DNA from: Xanthomarina maritima
GTDB taxonomy: Bacteria > Bacteroidota > Bacteroidia > Flavobacteriales > Flavobacteriaceae
DNA length: 42,051 nucleotides
Direction of reading: 5' to 3'
Assembly (NCBI RefSeq): GCF_008084905.1
Contig: NZ_VSFC01000029.1
Span: forward strand, 1-42,051
Position numbers and translations under genes: made by a program
Notes under the pieces: generated by a model
Database searches by the model: none
Told to the model about the DNA's origin: nothing
The model's input: only the letters and a program-made list of their open reading frames with translations
In this document: positions 27,001 to 34,494 of the stretch, in pieces
Layout of the letters: each line of letters begins with the position of its first letter
Numbering within the stretch: position 1 is the first letter of the stretch

Positions 27001-28615
27001 TACTTCCAAAGCCATTAAAAGTTGTTTCGCTGGATACAACAGCATCGCCAGAAGTATTTAGAATATATCTATTTATATCTCCACTAAATGAAGCGGTTAA
27101 AATATTGCCTTGCATGACACCATTAAAATTAGAAGCTGTATATTCTGTTATTCCATTTGTAGAAGAGTTTACAACAGCTAAAATATTATTTTTTGTACTT
27201 GCAATTGGTTCATCTAATAAGTATTCACCTAGCCTTGGTTGCTCTGGGAAATCATCCATAGAAAAAGAGGCATGAAAATAACCTGAAACTCCAATTAAAA
27301 GGTCTTCTAGATCATGAGATTCTATAAGAGACCAAGTAGAACCTGTATCTTCATAAACTTTTACTTGTGCTTTTGAAGGAAAGGCTAAGATGGGATTTGG
27401 ATGTCCTCCATAATAGGTTCCGTTTGTATCAGTAGTAAGGCCTATATAGTGTAATGGGTCTCCATGTAAGTTACTTCCATTTTCATTAAATTCATTTGTT
27501 ATGTAATGGTTTGCAGGATCGTAAGTTATGGTACTTTCATCTCCTAAGAAGAGATCTGTAGCTTTGTCATAAATCTTAGGGAAACCACCCCAAAGCCCAT
27601 TAGGGCCATTATCTGAGCTATAAATTTTCCCTCCTTCTGTAACTACAACATCATAAGCATTTCTATATCCTGGAGAAAATATTTGAATTGGTCCACCTGT
27701 TTCTGGAAAAGCTTGGTTTAAACTATTATTCCCTCCAAAAGGGTCTCCTATATCAATAGTGGCATGATACAAAGGGTGTGATGCCTCATAAGGGAATTCT
27801 GGATGTGTATTGTCAATATCTGCTCTTGAAGGGTCATTCAATGTTGGTAAATCATATACAAATGTTGTACCAGATCTTAAATCTGTATGGACAGGCATGC
27901 TTTCTAATTGTGTTAAATTTACAATTAGTATGGATGCTGAAAGAAAATATTCAGGTGTTCCTGCAAAGTTATTACTAGGAGCACCTTTATTTGTTTGTCC
28001 TCCTTGTGCTACTAGAAGGTAAGTTATACCATCTCTTTCAAACATATCTAAACCATTAATGGCATGATTTTCTTCACATCTAGGTAATCCACGAATTAAA
28101 TCTAGTTTATCCCAACTGCTTCCATTCCAAGTAAGTTTAGAAAGCATACTAGAATTTGTATCTAAATTAGAGTCACTTCCAGAGCCTCCACCACCAATCA
28201 AATAATCTGAAGAGGTTACATAAAGAATAGGGAATTCAGCCGTGCCTGCTGTCATAATTCCTGTAATTAGACGTTGTTGACTCATATTTAGAGAGCCATC
28301 GTCAAAATGATTTGGGATACCTTGTCTTATGGCTGTTATTTGTTCGGATGCGATTACTGTGTAAACACCATCACCCATTGGTGAAAGATCACGCTCTATG
28401 GTGTATGCCCAGATAACACCATTTTGTTGAGAAACATATAAGCGTCCGTCGGGACCAAATTCTAATGAGGTAGGATTTGCTACAGTTTCATTTATTAAAC
28501 CTGAAGAACCAAAACTAATAGTTTGAGAATGTAGTGTAATAGGTAGGGTTAATAAACAAAAAAGTGCAAAATAGACCCATGCATTTTTAATTTTTATTAT
28601 AGACGATAAAGGCAT
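24041..28615 (-). CDS. Secreted sugar-dehydrogenase-like/malectin protein with C-terminal dockerin
   Basis: 1,524 residues from the ATG at 28615 (MPLSSIIKIKNAW...LHSQ signal peptide); an in-frame ATG at 28660 would only add a charged tail. Numbered from 28660, domains are a glucose/sorbosone-dehydrogenase-like beta-propeller (about 45-590; TSLEFGPDGRLYVSQQNG, FSPGYRNAYDVVV, GGKIYSSDNG), an Asp-rich TSP3-like segment (about 605-665), a LamG-like region (about 670-920), an ASH-like beta domain (about 930-1030), a malectin domain (about 1037-1205; IVRINAGG, ASDGGPDWE), an Ig/HYR pair (about 1206-1395), a beta linker, and a type I dockerin (last 63 residues). The dockerin has two calcium loops, DVNNDNTINIFD and DFDHNQNINIFD. 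No T9SS sorting domain is present. PQQ-dependent sugar oxidation is possible but the catalytic residues were not verified; malectin and LamG-like parts suggest glycan binding. First gene of a two-gene unit with the cohesin protein. Confidence 0.9.
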   Translation of the reverse strand: MPLSSIIKIKNAWVYFALFCLLTLPITLHSQTISFGSSGLINETVANPTSLEFGPDGRLYVSQQNGVIWAYTIERDLSPMGDGVYTVIASEQITAIRQGIPNHFDDGSLNMSQQRLITGIMTAGTAEFPILYVTSSDYLIGGGGSGSDSNLDTNSSMLSKLTWNGSSWDKLDLIRGLPRCEENHAINGLDMFERDGITYLLVAQGGQTNKGAPSNNFAGTPEYFLSASILIVNLTQLESMPVHTDLRSGTTFVYDLPTLNDPSRADIDNTHPEFPYEASHPLYHATIDIGDPFGGNNSLNQAFPETGGPIQIFSPGYRNAYDVVVTEGGKIYSSDNGPNGLWGGFPKIYDKATDLFLGDESTITYDPANHYITNEFNENGSNLHGDPLHYIGLTTDTNGTYYGGHPNPILAFPSKAQVKVYEDTGSTWSLIESHDLEDLLIGVSGYFHASFSMDDFPEQPRLGEYLLDEPIASTKNNILAVVNSSTNGITEYTASNFNGVMQGNILTASFSGDINRYILNTSGDAVVSSETTFNGFGSIPLDVTAQGDLDIFPGTVWAATYGSNNITIFEPTDINCLLPGDIGYDANADNDGDGYSNQDEIDNGTNICSQSSKPTDNDQDNISDLNDTDDDNDGILDVFDAFALDSDNGTTTNLPIDYPFWNNNPGTGMFGLGFTGLMIDPNGSTDYLTQFDIDNMSFGGAAGKATVDEVSGGDALGNLNTQDYGFQFGVQVDSNSNPFTIHSKIESPYFGSSGAQQTPVDFQSYGISFGNGDQDNYLKIVIMNGISNQDAIYGLQVLLEQDGVVISDTKYDIPNILNSSSLDLYASIDPATNTAQPFYSIDDGMTLNLLGAPIILPLSFLDDSDNKGLAISLISTGRTASGTDTFSATWDFIEVTENQDGILNTQSTHLDFGLTPVQNNIRRKYIRLSNEGGPTDSSIEVTAANFTGINASLFSTEAIFPISIGPGDSYDLAIDFDSDNQIGIKEANLEIIHSGNNSPLNLISLTGQLTDIYKPIVRINAGGPTITASDGGPDWEDNTTASGSFYSVSAGSPYVIVGLSALEDESIPDYLTPLEYYEVMRSQNGNSNNFEYPMIYTIPVPNGDYIVNMYFANLYNGTRLPGQRIFSVNIENERRIEKLDASAEFGHRIAGMIQNNVTVTDGNLEIEFFQFIQNPMVNAIEILGLQYPELIIEPIANRTDCEFEISDFSAVGSGGNPNDNLVYAISGQPLGIDIEPTNGLIFGSIDETAISGGPNNDGVYQVTVTLSKPGSLDVETSFQWTVLNDNEAPILTCPIDIIEHVSVGTTETIVSILNPTATDNCATTLTYNAVRSDALELNDPYPLGDTTITWTVTDVSENTSLSCMQTVSVIIPEFTIDLQVSLQGRSDYSGAYSVILYDVNDLLTPAYSLTETSNNAGQITLSTTVSQSQYKILVKHPMYLQRVLTVNLTSNASETITELLAGDVNNDNTINIFDFGILSGTFGLNSGDIGFDPSADFDHNQNINIFDFGLLSGNFSLNGETQND

Positions 28616-28773
28616 AATTTTAAATTTTCGGTGTTTTGCTATTAATCGAAAAATTAACATTCAATTTAGGAGGAAGAATCTATGGTGAAATTAATAATTT
28701 TTTCTAAAAAGAATGACTTTTAAAATGACTTTTCGTTAAAATGAAAATATATCGGTTATGGAGGTGAATGCAT

Positions 28774-28807
28774 AAAAAAAAGCCAAGCAAAGCTTGACTT
28801 TTTTTAT
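28774..28807 (-). terminator. Intrinsic terminator of secA
   Basis: On the minus strand the stem GTCAAGC/GCTTGGC (one G-U pair, 3-nt loop) is followed by a run of eight T. It begins 16 bp past the secA stop. On the plus strand the stem has one mismatch and would be weaker. Confidence 0.8.
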
Positions 28808-28822
28808 ATTTTTAAACAAGAT

Positions 28823-31800
28823 TTAATCTTCAATCAACACCCAATCTCCTTTAGAAATTAGAGGCTCTGCTTGTTTGTATTTAAGGGTTTTATTTTCACC
28901 ACTCATGACATGTTTGATGGTAACCTTATCGTTTCTACCAATTTTCGGTTTGTCTCGAACAATGGTTTCAACAACCTCTTGATGACGTTGCGTATTTCCA
29001 GCAGCTCTATTTTGAGCAGAACGCTCGTCAAGATTCGGAATTTCGTCTTTTTGTGTTTTTAATTTTTCCTTTTTTCTAGTTTGTCTGGCTTCTTGAATAG
29101 CACCTGTTTCTTGGGTAGGAAGTTCTCCTTTAAATAAAAAGGATATCACGTCTTTATTCACATGGTCAATCATGTTTTTAAACAACTCGAAAGCTTCAAA
29201 CTTATAGATTAACAACGGGTCTTTTTGTTCGTGAACAGCCAACTGAACCGATTGTTTTAACTCATCCATTTTACGTAAATGAGTTTTCCATGCATCATCT
29301 ATAATGGCTAATGCAATATTCTTTTCAAAATCAGTAATTAACTGTTTTCCTTCAGTTTCATAAGCTTTTTCAAGATCTGTTACTACCTGAATGGTTTTAA
29401 CACCATCTGTAAAGGGAACAACAATACGTTTAAATTTATCACGCTGATTTTCATAAACATTTTTTATAACTGGAAAAGCTATTTCAGCATTTCTAGTCAT
29501 TTTATCTCTATAATGTTTAAAAGCTTCTTTATATACTTTTGATGCAATATCTTGAACAGATAATTTACCAAACTCATCAGCTGTAATAGGAGAACTCATA
29601 GAGAAATAACGAATTAATTCAAATTCAAAATTCTTATAATCGTTTGCTGCTTTGTTTGTTTCTGATATCCCTTCAGAGGTATCGTAAATCATATTCGCTA
29701 AATCCACACGTAAACGTTCACCAAATAAGGCATGGTGACGACGTTTGTATACCACTTCTCGTTGCGAATTCATCACATCATCATACTCTAACAATCTTTT
29801 ACGAATCCCAAAGTTATTTTCTTCAACCTTTTTCTGTGCACGTTCAATAGATTTTGAAATCATGGAATGCTGAATCACTTCCCCTTCTTTCAAGCCCATT
29901 CTGTCCATCATTTTGGCAATTCGTTCGCTACCAAATAAACGCATTAAATTGTCTTCAAGAGACACATAGAATTGAGAGCTTCCTGGATCTCCTTGACGTC
30001 CAGCACGACCACGTAACTGTCTGTCTACACGTCTGGAATCGTGACGTTCTGTCCCAACAATAGCAAGTCCTCCAGCAGCTTTTACCGCGTCACTTAATTT
30101 AATATCTGTTCCACGACCAGCCATATTGGTAGCAATGGTAACCTGTCCAGAATTTCCAGCCTCTGCAACTATCTCTGCTTCTTTTTTGTGTTGTTTCGCA
30201 TTTAATACATTGTGAGATATTTTTCTAATACTAAGCATTTTACCAAGTAACTCAGAAATCTCAACAGAAGTTGTACCAATTAAAACAGGTCTTCCTGCTT
30301 GCGATAAATTTGTTACTTCATCAATAACCGCATTGTATTTTTCACGTTTAGTTTTATAAACCAAATCGTCTCTATCATCACGTGCAATAGGTCTGTTGGT
30401 TGGAATTTCAACCACATCTAATTTGTAGATTTCCCAGAACTCTCCAGCCTCCGTTACAGCAGTACCTGTCATACCAGACAGTTTACGGTACATTCTAAAG
30501 TAATTTTGAAGGGTTACGGTTGCAAAGGTTTGGGTGGCATCTTCAATTTTTACATTTTCTTTGGCTTCAATGGCTTGGTGTAGTCCATCGCTATAACGAC
30601 GCCCATCCATAATACGACCTGTTTGCTCATCCACAATCATAACCTTGTTTTCCATCACCACATACTGAATGTCTTTTTCGAATAAGGCGTAGGCTTTCAG
30701 CAATTGATTTAAAGTATGAATACGTTCAGACTTCACGCCAAAATCTCTGAATAAATCTTCTTTTAAGTTGGCTTCTTCTTCAGAAGATAAATTTTGTGCT
30801 TCAATTTTAGCAATTTCCACACCAATTTCTGGCATCACAAAGAAATCTGGATGGTCTTTCCCAGATAAATAATCAATTCCTTTATCTGAAAGTTCTATCT
30901 GATTGTTTTTCTCTTCAATCACATAGTACAACTCGGCATCTACCTTAGGCATCTCTCTGTTGTTATCTGCCATGTATTGATTCTCGGTTTTCTGAAGTAG
31001 TTGTTTGATACCTTCTTCACTTAAAAACTTAATAAGTGCCTTGTTTTTAGGCATTCCTCTATAAACACGAAGCAATTGAAAACCACCTTCTTTCGTGTCG
31101 CCTTCGGTAATTAATTTTTTAGCTTCGGCTAACACGCCAGTTAAATATTTACGTTGTACAGCAACAATATCTTCAACCTTTGGTTTTAATTCGTTAAACT
31201 CATGTCTGTCTCCTTGTGGGATGGGTCCAGAGATAATTAATGGCGTACGTGCATCATCCACCAATACAGAATCGACCTCATCGACTATGGCATAATGGTG
31301 TGGACGCTGTACCAAATCGTCTGGCGAATGTGCCATATTATCACGTAAATAATCAAAACCAAATTCGTTATTGGTTCCATAGGTAATGTCTGCTAAATAG
31401 GCTTTTTTACGAGCAGCAGAATTTGGTTGATGGTAATCGATACAATCGATACTCAATCCATGGAATTGAAAAATAGGGGCCATCCAAGCGCTATCACGTT
31501 TGGCAAGGTAGTCGTTTACGGTTACTAGGTGAACACCTTTGCCTGCTAAAGCATTTAGATATACCGGCAAGGTTGCTACTAAAGTTTTTCCTTCCCCAGT
31601 TTGCATTTCTGCTATTTTACCTTGATGCATGGCTATACCACCAATAAGTTGTACATCGTAATGTACCATATCCCAAGTAATGGCTTTCCCAGCAGCATCC
31701 CAAGAGTTAGACCAAATGGCTTGATCGTTATCTAAAGTGATATAATCTTTTTCGCCAGAAAGTTCTCTGTCGTAAGTACTCGCAGTAACTGTTATTTCGG

Positions 31801-32179
31801 AGTTGTTTACAAATCGTTTAGCAGTTTCTTTAACCACAGCAAAAGCTTCAGGTAGAATATCATTTAAAACCCCTTCTGTCACTTCGTAAATGCTGTCTTT
31901 TATGCTGTCTATTTCCTGATAAATTTCTTCACGCTGATCGATGTCTTCCGTAGCTTCAGCTTTTATAAGTAGGGCATCAATTTGTTCGTTATGAGGTTTT
32001 CTTGCTGCTTCAATCTGAGCTTTGAAGATATCTGTTTTAGCTCTTAATTCATCGTGAGAAAGTGCTTCTAAGGCAGCTTCAAACGTTTTAATTTTATCTA
32101 CTATAGGCATGATAGCCTTAACGTCTTGTTTGGATTTATCGCCAACAAATATTTTTAGTACAGAATCTAAAAAAGTCAT
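28823..32179 (-). CDS. secA: Preprotein translocase ATPase SecA
   Basis: A 1,118-residue motor ATPase of the Sec translocase, longer than the roughly 900 residues of E. coli SecA, as usual in Bacteroidota. The Walker A motif MQTGEGKTLVATLP is near residue 190, the DEVDSVLVDDARTPLIISG Walker B region follows at about 300, and ATNMAGRGTDIKL and QLRGRAGRQGDPGSSQFYVSLED lie in the second helicase domain. The C-terminus is a charged linker ending in a short beta segment (KVTIKHVMSGENKTLKYKQ); the Cys-rich zinc finger of E. coli SecA is absent. All T9SS cargo here must first cross the inner membrane through this machine. It has its own terminator and a candidate -7 box. Confidence 0.98.
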   Translation of the reverse strand: MTFLDSVLKIFVGDKSKQDVKAIMPIVDKIKTFEAALEALSHDELRAKTDIFKAQIEAARKPHNEQIDALLIKAEATEDIDQREEIYQEIDSIKDSIYEVTEGVLNDILPEAFAVVKETAKRFVNNSEITVTASTYDRELSGEKDYITLDNDQAIWSNSWDAAGKAITWDMVHYDVQLIGGIAMHQGKIAEMQTGEGKTLVATLPVYLNALAGKGVHLVTVNDYLAKRDSAWMAPIFQFHGLSIDCIDYHQPNSAARKKAYLADITYGTNNEFGFDYLRDNMAHSPDDLVQRPHHYAIVDEVDSVLVDDARTPLIISGPIPQGDRHEFNELKPKVEDIVAVQRKYLTGVLAEAKKLITEGDTKEGGFQLLRVYRGMPKNKALIKFLSEEGIKQLLQKTENQYMADNNREMPKVDAELYYVIEEKNNQIELSDKGIDYLSGKDHPDFFVMPEIGVEIAKIEAQNLSSEEEANLKEDLFRDFGVKSERIHTLNQLLKAYALFEKDIQYVVMENKVMIVDEQTGRIMDGRRYSDGLHQAIEAKENVKIEDATQTFATVTLQNYFRMYRKLSGMTGTAVTEAGEFWEIYKLDVVEIPTNRPIARDDRDDLVYKTKREKYNAVIDEVTNLSQAGRPVLIGTTSVEISELLGKMLSIRKISHNVLNAKQHKKEAEIVAEAGNSGQVTIATNMAGRGTDIKLSDAVKAAGGLAIVGTERHDSRRVDRQLRGRAGRQGDPGSSQFYVSLEDNLMRLFGSERIAKMMDRMGLKEGEVIQHSMISKSIERAQKKVEENNFGIRKRLLEYDDVMNSQREVVYKRRHHALFGERLRVDLANMIYDTSEGISETNKAANDYKNFEFELIRYFSMSSPITADEFGKLSVQDIASKVYKEAFKHYRDKMTRNAEIAFPVIKNVYENQRDKFKRIVVPFTDGVKTIQVVTDLEKAYETEGKQLITDFEKNIALAIIDDAWKTHLRKMDELKQSVQLAVHEQKDPLLIYKFEAFELFKNMIDHVNKDVISFLFKGELPTQETGAIQEARQTRKKEKLKTQKDEIPNLDERSAQNRAAGNTQRHQEVVETIVRDKPKIGRNDKVTIKHVMSGENKTLKYKQAEPLISKGDWVLIED

Positions 32180-32253
32180 GTGTTATTAGTTTAAGTGGTA
32201 TCAGCTGCATGCTGATAAATATATCTAGTGTATCTTTTAAGTTTTGCAACTCA

Positions 32254-32261
32254 CAAAGTTA
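32254..32261 (-). promoter_or_regulatory. Candidate -7 box for secA (TAACTTTG)
   Basis: The minus strand reads TAACTTTG, matching TAnnTTTG, 75 bp upstream of the secA ATG. No TTG is found at the expected -33 spacing; that place holds the string TTTCCCGAAAATTT instead. Confidence 0.45.
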
Positions 32262-32294
32262 CGGTTTGTTATTAAGTTTCCCGAAAATTTAGGC

Positions 32295-32325
32295 ATAAAA
32301 AAAGCCTCTAAACGAGACTTTTTAT
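32295..32325 (-). terminator. Intrinsic terminator of the DUF2795 gene
   Basis: On the minus strand the stem GTCTC/GAGGC (one G-U pair) with a 5-nt loop is followed by TTTTTT. It begins 13 bp past the DUF2795 stop and separates that gene from secA. Confidence 0.75.
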
Positions 32326-32337
32326 GTTTTTTACTTA

Positions 32338-32559
32338 TTAGTATTCATCCTCATTCCAGAGGTAATCTTCGTCTGTTGGATAATCAGGCCAAATTTCTTG
32401 GATTGATTCATATTGGTCTCCCTCGTCCTCAATAGACTGAAGATTTTCAACTACTTCCAATGGTGCTCCAGTTCTAATTGAATAATCAATTAATTCATCT
32501 TTAGTTGCTGGCCAAGGTGCATCACTTAAATAAGATGCTAATTCTAATGTCCAATACAT
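32338..32559 (-). CDS. Small DUF2795 protein
   Basis: A 73-residue acidic protein recognisable as DUF2795: the N-terminal MYWTLELASYLSDAPWPATKDELIDYSIRTGAP fold is followed by EVVENLQSIED and an Asp/Glu/Tyr-rich tail. DUF2795 proteins in Bacteroidota are conserved and single-domain; their role is unknown. It has its own promoter (32583-32612) and terminator, so it is an independent short transcript, which fits a highly expressed small housekeeping protein (inference). Confidence 0.92.
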   Translation of the reverse strand: MYWTLELASYLSDAPWPATKDELIDYSIRTGAPLEVVENLQSIEDEGDQYESIQEIWPDYPTDEDYLWNEDEY

Positions 32560-32582
32560 TTTTAATTGTTTTTAATTTTCTG

Positions 32583-32612
32583 CAAAAATAAATTTTTAGT
32601 TTATATATACAA
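32583..32612 (-). promoter_or_regulatory. Bacteroidota-type promoter of the DUF2795 gene
   Basis: On the minus strand TTG (32612-32610) and TATTTTTG (32590-32583) are 19 bp apart, a good fit to TTG-N17-23-TAnnTTTG. The -7 box ends 23 bp upstream of the ATG at 32559. Confidence 0.7.
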
Positions 32613-32719
32613 GAAAAAAAGCAATTAATTGTTCATCAATAAAAAGAACGTATTTTCTCACTGTTTTTAAAGGTTTAAAAAACCTATTTCTTTTCAGTGA
32701 TTTAAATTTAACAAACGCA

Positions 32720-33292
32720 TTAATGTTTTTCGGGAATCCATTTAATCTCGTCTGCTTCTAAGTCTGAAGACAACTTTCGTGCCAAGACAAAAAGGTAGTC
32801 AGATAGACGGTTTAAATACATCAGGGTATTTGGGTCTATGGGTTCTAAGTCGTTTAAAGCAGCTGCTAAACGTTCGGCTCTACGGCAAACACAACGTGCT
32901 ATGTGACAGAATGACACCGTTTGGTGCCCACCAGGAAGAATAAAGTTTGTCATAGGAGGGAGGCTATCATTCATAAGGTCCATTTCTTGTTCCAGACGCT
33001 CAATATTTTCATTTGATATTTTAGGGATGTTTAAGCGTTCTTTTCCACTTTTTAAAAGGGCTTTGTCTGGATCGGTAGCCAAAATGGCTCCAACCGTAAA
33101 AAGTCGATCTTGAATATGTATTAACACATTTTTATAATGTGGGTCTATGTTTTGATCTTTTACAAGACCTATATGTGCATTCAATTCATCGACAGTGCCA
33201 TAACTTTCAATGCGAATATGGTGCTTAGGAACTCGAGTACCTCCAAATAAGGCTGTGGTTCCTTTGTCTCCCGTTTTGGTGTAGATTTTCAT
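32720..33292 (-). CDS. Cob(I)alamin adenosyltransferase (PduO type)
   Basis: A 190-residue enzyme that transfers the adenosyl group of ATP to cob(I)alamin, making the cofactor for methylmalonyl-CoA mutase. The N-terminal ATP-binding block MKIYTKTGDKGTTALFGGTR and YGTVDELNAHIG, and the C-terminal FILPGGHQTVSFCHIARCVCRRAERLA helix with the conserved Arg residues, are hallmarks of the PduO-type trimeric family. Length is normal. The ATG at 33292 is followed at once by the conserved start. It stands as a single gene; its link with meaB 13 kb away is functional, not operonic. Confidence 0.95.
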   Translation of the reverse strand: MKIYTKTGDKGTTALFGGTRVPKHHIRIESYGTVDELNAHIGLVKDQNIDPHYKNVLIHIQDRLFTVGAILATDPDKALLKSGKERLNIPKISNENIERLEQEMDLMNDSLPPMTNFILPGGHQTVSFCHIARCVCRRAERLAAALNDLEPIDPNTLMYLNRLSDYLFVLARKLSSDLEADEIKWIPEKH

Positions 33293-33453
33293 GTGATAAA
33301 GTTAAAAGTAAAAAGTGAAAAGGCAAAAGGTTATAAGTTAAAAGTGTCAAGTTTGGTAGTAATAGATGTTTCATAAAAGATTCTTGGTAATTGGCTCTTG
33401 GTTCATTATTTAAAGTAAATTAACAAACACCAAACACCAAACACCAACTTGCC
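33293..33453. other. Low-complexity, decayed repeat-like spacer
   Basis: The spacer between the adenosyltransferase start and palindromic repeat copy a is made of short reiterated words: AAAAGT(A/G)-type strings near 33300-33350 and CAAACACCAAACACCAA near 33424-33446. A similar TTGTGAGTTGTG-type string lies at 39740-39780. No gene, hairpin or -7 box is evident. Confidence 0.6.
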
Positions 33454-33537
33454 GTCATTGCGAGGACAGCGGACGAAGCAATCTCATGAATGGGAAGCCG
33501 TATTAAACAGATTGCCACGCTTCGCTCGCAATGACAT
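33454..33537. repeat. Palindromic interspersed repeat, copy a
   Basis: Bounded by GTCATTGCGAG (33454-33464) and its exact complement CTCGCAATGAC (33525-33535). The right arm, AGATTGCCACGC...GACAT (33509-33537), is 29 bp identical to copy b. It lies 24 bp past the stop of the methyltransferase gene and could act as a 3'-end hairpin. Confidence 0.9.
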
Positions 33538-33560
33538 TGTGTAGTTTGTTGATCGAGGTA

Positions 33561-34328
33561 TTACAATCTAATCACAAAATCCTCCTTTACCTGTTCTTTC
33601 CTAAAAAACACAAAGCCCCAAAAAAATGTATCAATAGTTACAGAAACTTTAGGATGTTTCTTGATTGTTTCCCAGGCCTCTGTCATGCCTTTAGACCAGT
33701 AAATATCATCAAAAATAAAAAGGGTGTTGTTATGAGTTTTAGGCAACAACTTATCAAAATAGGTTAAGGTTGCTTCTTTGTTGTGATTGCCATCAAAGAA
33801 AACCAAATCGAATGACTCCTGTTCAAGTGTATCAATATGCAGATCAAAATCTCCTACAAGTAGATTTAAATTCTGGGTATTTTCTAAATGTAACTTGGCT
33901 GTATTTGAAATATTTGGGCAACCTTCAATGGAAGTGATTGTTGCAGTCGGATTTCCTAACTGTAAGGCATGAGTTGCAATACCTAAGGATGTTCCTAATT
34001 CAAGAACCTGTTGAAATTGAAAATAGCTTGCAAGTCTATATAATAGTTTTGCTCTTTTTAAGGTAGTCCCAGAATGTTTTGCGATAGATTTAATGGTTCT
34101 TAAATTGGTGGAAGCAACTTTAGAACCTGAACCTAAGTCTGTTATTTGAAGGGTTTGATGGTTTTTAAGCAAGCTGTTTCTGTAGGTTTTTAAATGGGTG
34201 TAATCTAAATGTTTTGTTCTATCGTAAAAGCAATTAGTCACCAAATCATACACAAAAGGCGAGTGAACACCATGTTGGTTGGTGGACTTTAATAGGAATT
34301 GTATGTATTGTTTTTGTTGGTAAATCAT
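33561..34328 (-). CDS. Class I SAM-dependent methyltransferase (O-methyltransferase-like)
   Basis: A 255-residue Rossmann-fold methyltransferase. Motif I is VLELGTSLGIATHALQLG (about 105-122), the acidic ribose-binding end of strand 2 is TSIEGCP, and the later strand reads SFDLVFFDGNHNKEATLTYF followed by FIFDDIYWSKGM. The DxxHxxxx pattern and the DDIYW metal-site-like block resemble O-methyltransferases of the catechol/caffeoyl-CoA type, but the substrate cannot be told. The gene is bracketed by two copies of a palindromic repeat in direct orientation, so it could be lost by recombination. The ATG at 34328 begins MIYQQKQYIQFLLKS. Confidence 0.92.
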   Translation of the reverse strand: MIYQQKQYIQFLLKSTNQHGVHSPFVYDLVTNCFYDRTKHLDYTHLKTYRNSLLKNHQTLQITDLGSGSKVASTNLRTIKSIAKHSGTTLKRAKLLYRLASYFQFQQVLELGTSLGIATHALQLGNPTATITSIEGCPNISNTAKLHLENTQNLNLLVGDFDLHIDTLEQESFDLVFFDGNHNKEATLTYFDKLLPKTHNNTLFIFDDIYWSKGMTEAWETIKKHPKVSVTIDTFFWGFVFFRKEQVKEDFVIRL

Positions 34329-34363
34329 ATTTAAACTAGTAACTTCATAGTATAAAATTTGAT

Positions 34364-34457
34364 GTCATTGCGAGGAGTGACGATAGGAATGACGTGGCAA
34401 TCTGTTACTTGTTTGCGAAAGCATCAAGAGATTGCCACGCTTCGCTCGCAATGACAT
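34364..34457. repeat. Palindromic interspersed repeat, copy b
   Basis: Bounded by GTCATTGCGAG (34364-34374) and CTCGCAATGAC (34445-34455). The left arm contains GACGTGGCAATCTG and the right arm AGATTGCCACGC, which also pair. It lies 37 bp past the stop of the ABC-F gene. Confidence 0.9.
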
Positions 34458-34494
34458 CTTTTTTTCATACTACCACTAACTCCTGCAAACTATG

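Noticed and set aside
33296-33450. Possible small gene or phase-variable tract in the reiterated spacer
   Set aside because: The words are imperfect, there is no open frame of useful size and no promoter-like box nearby.
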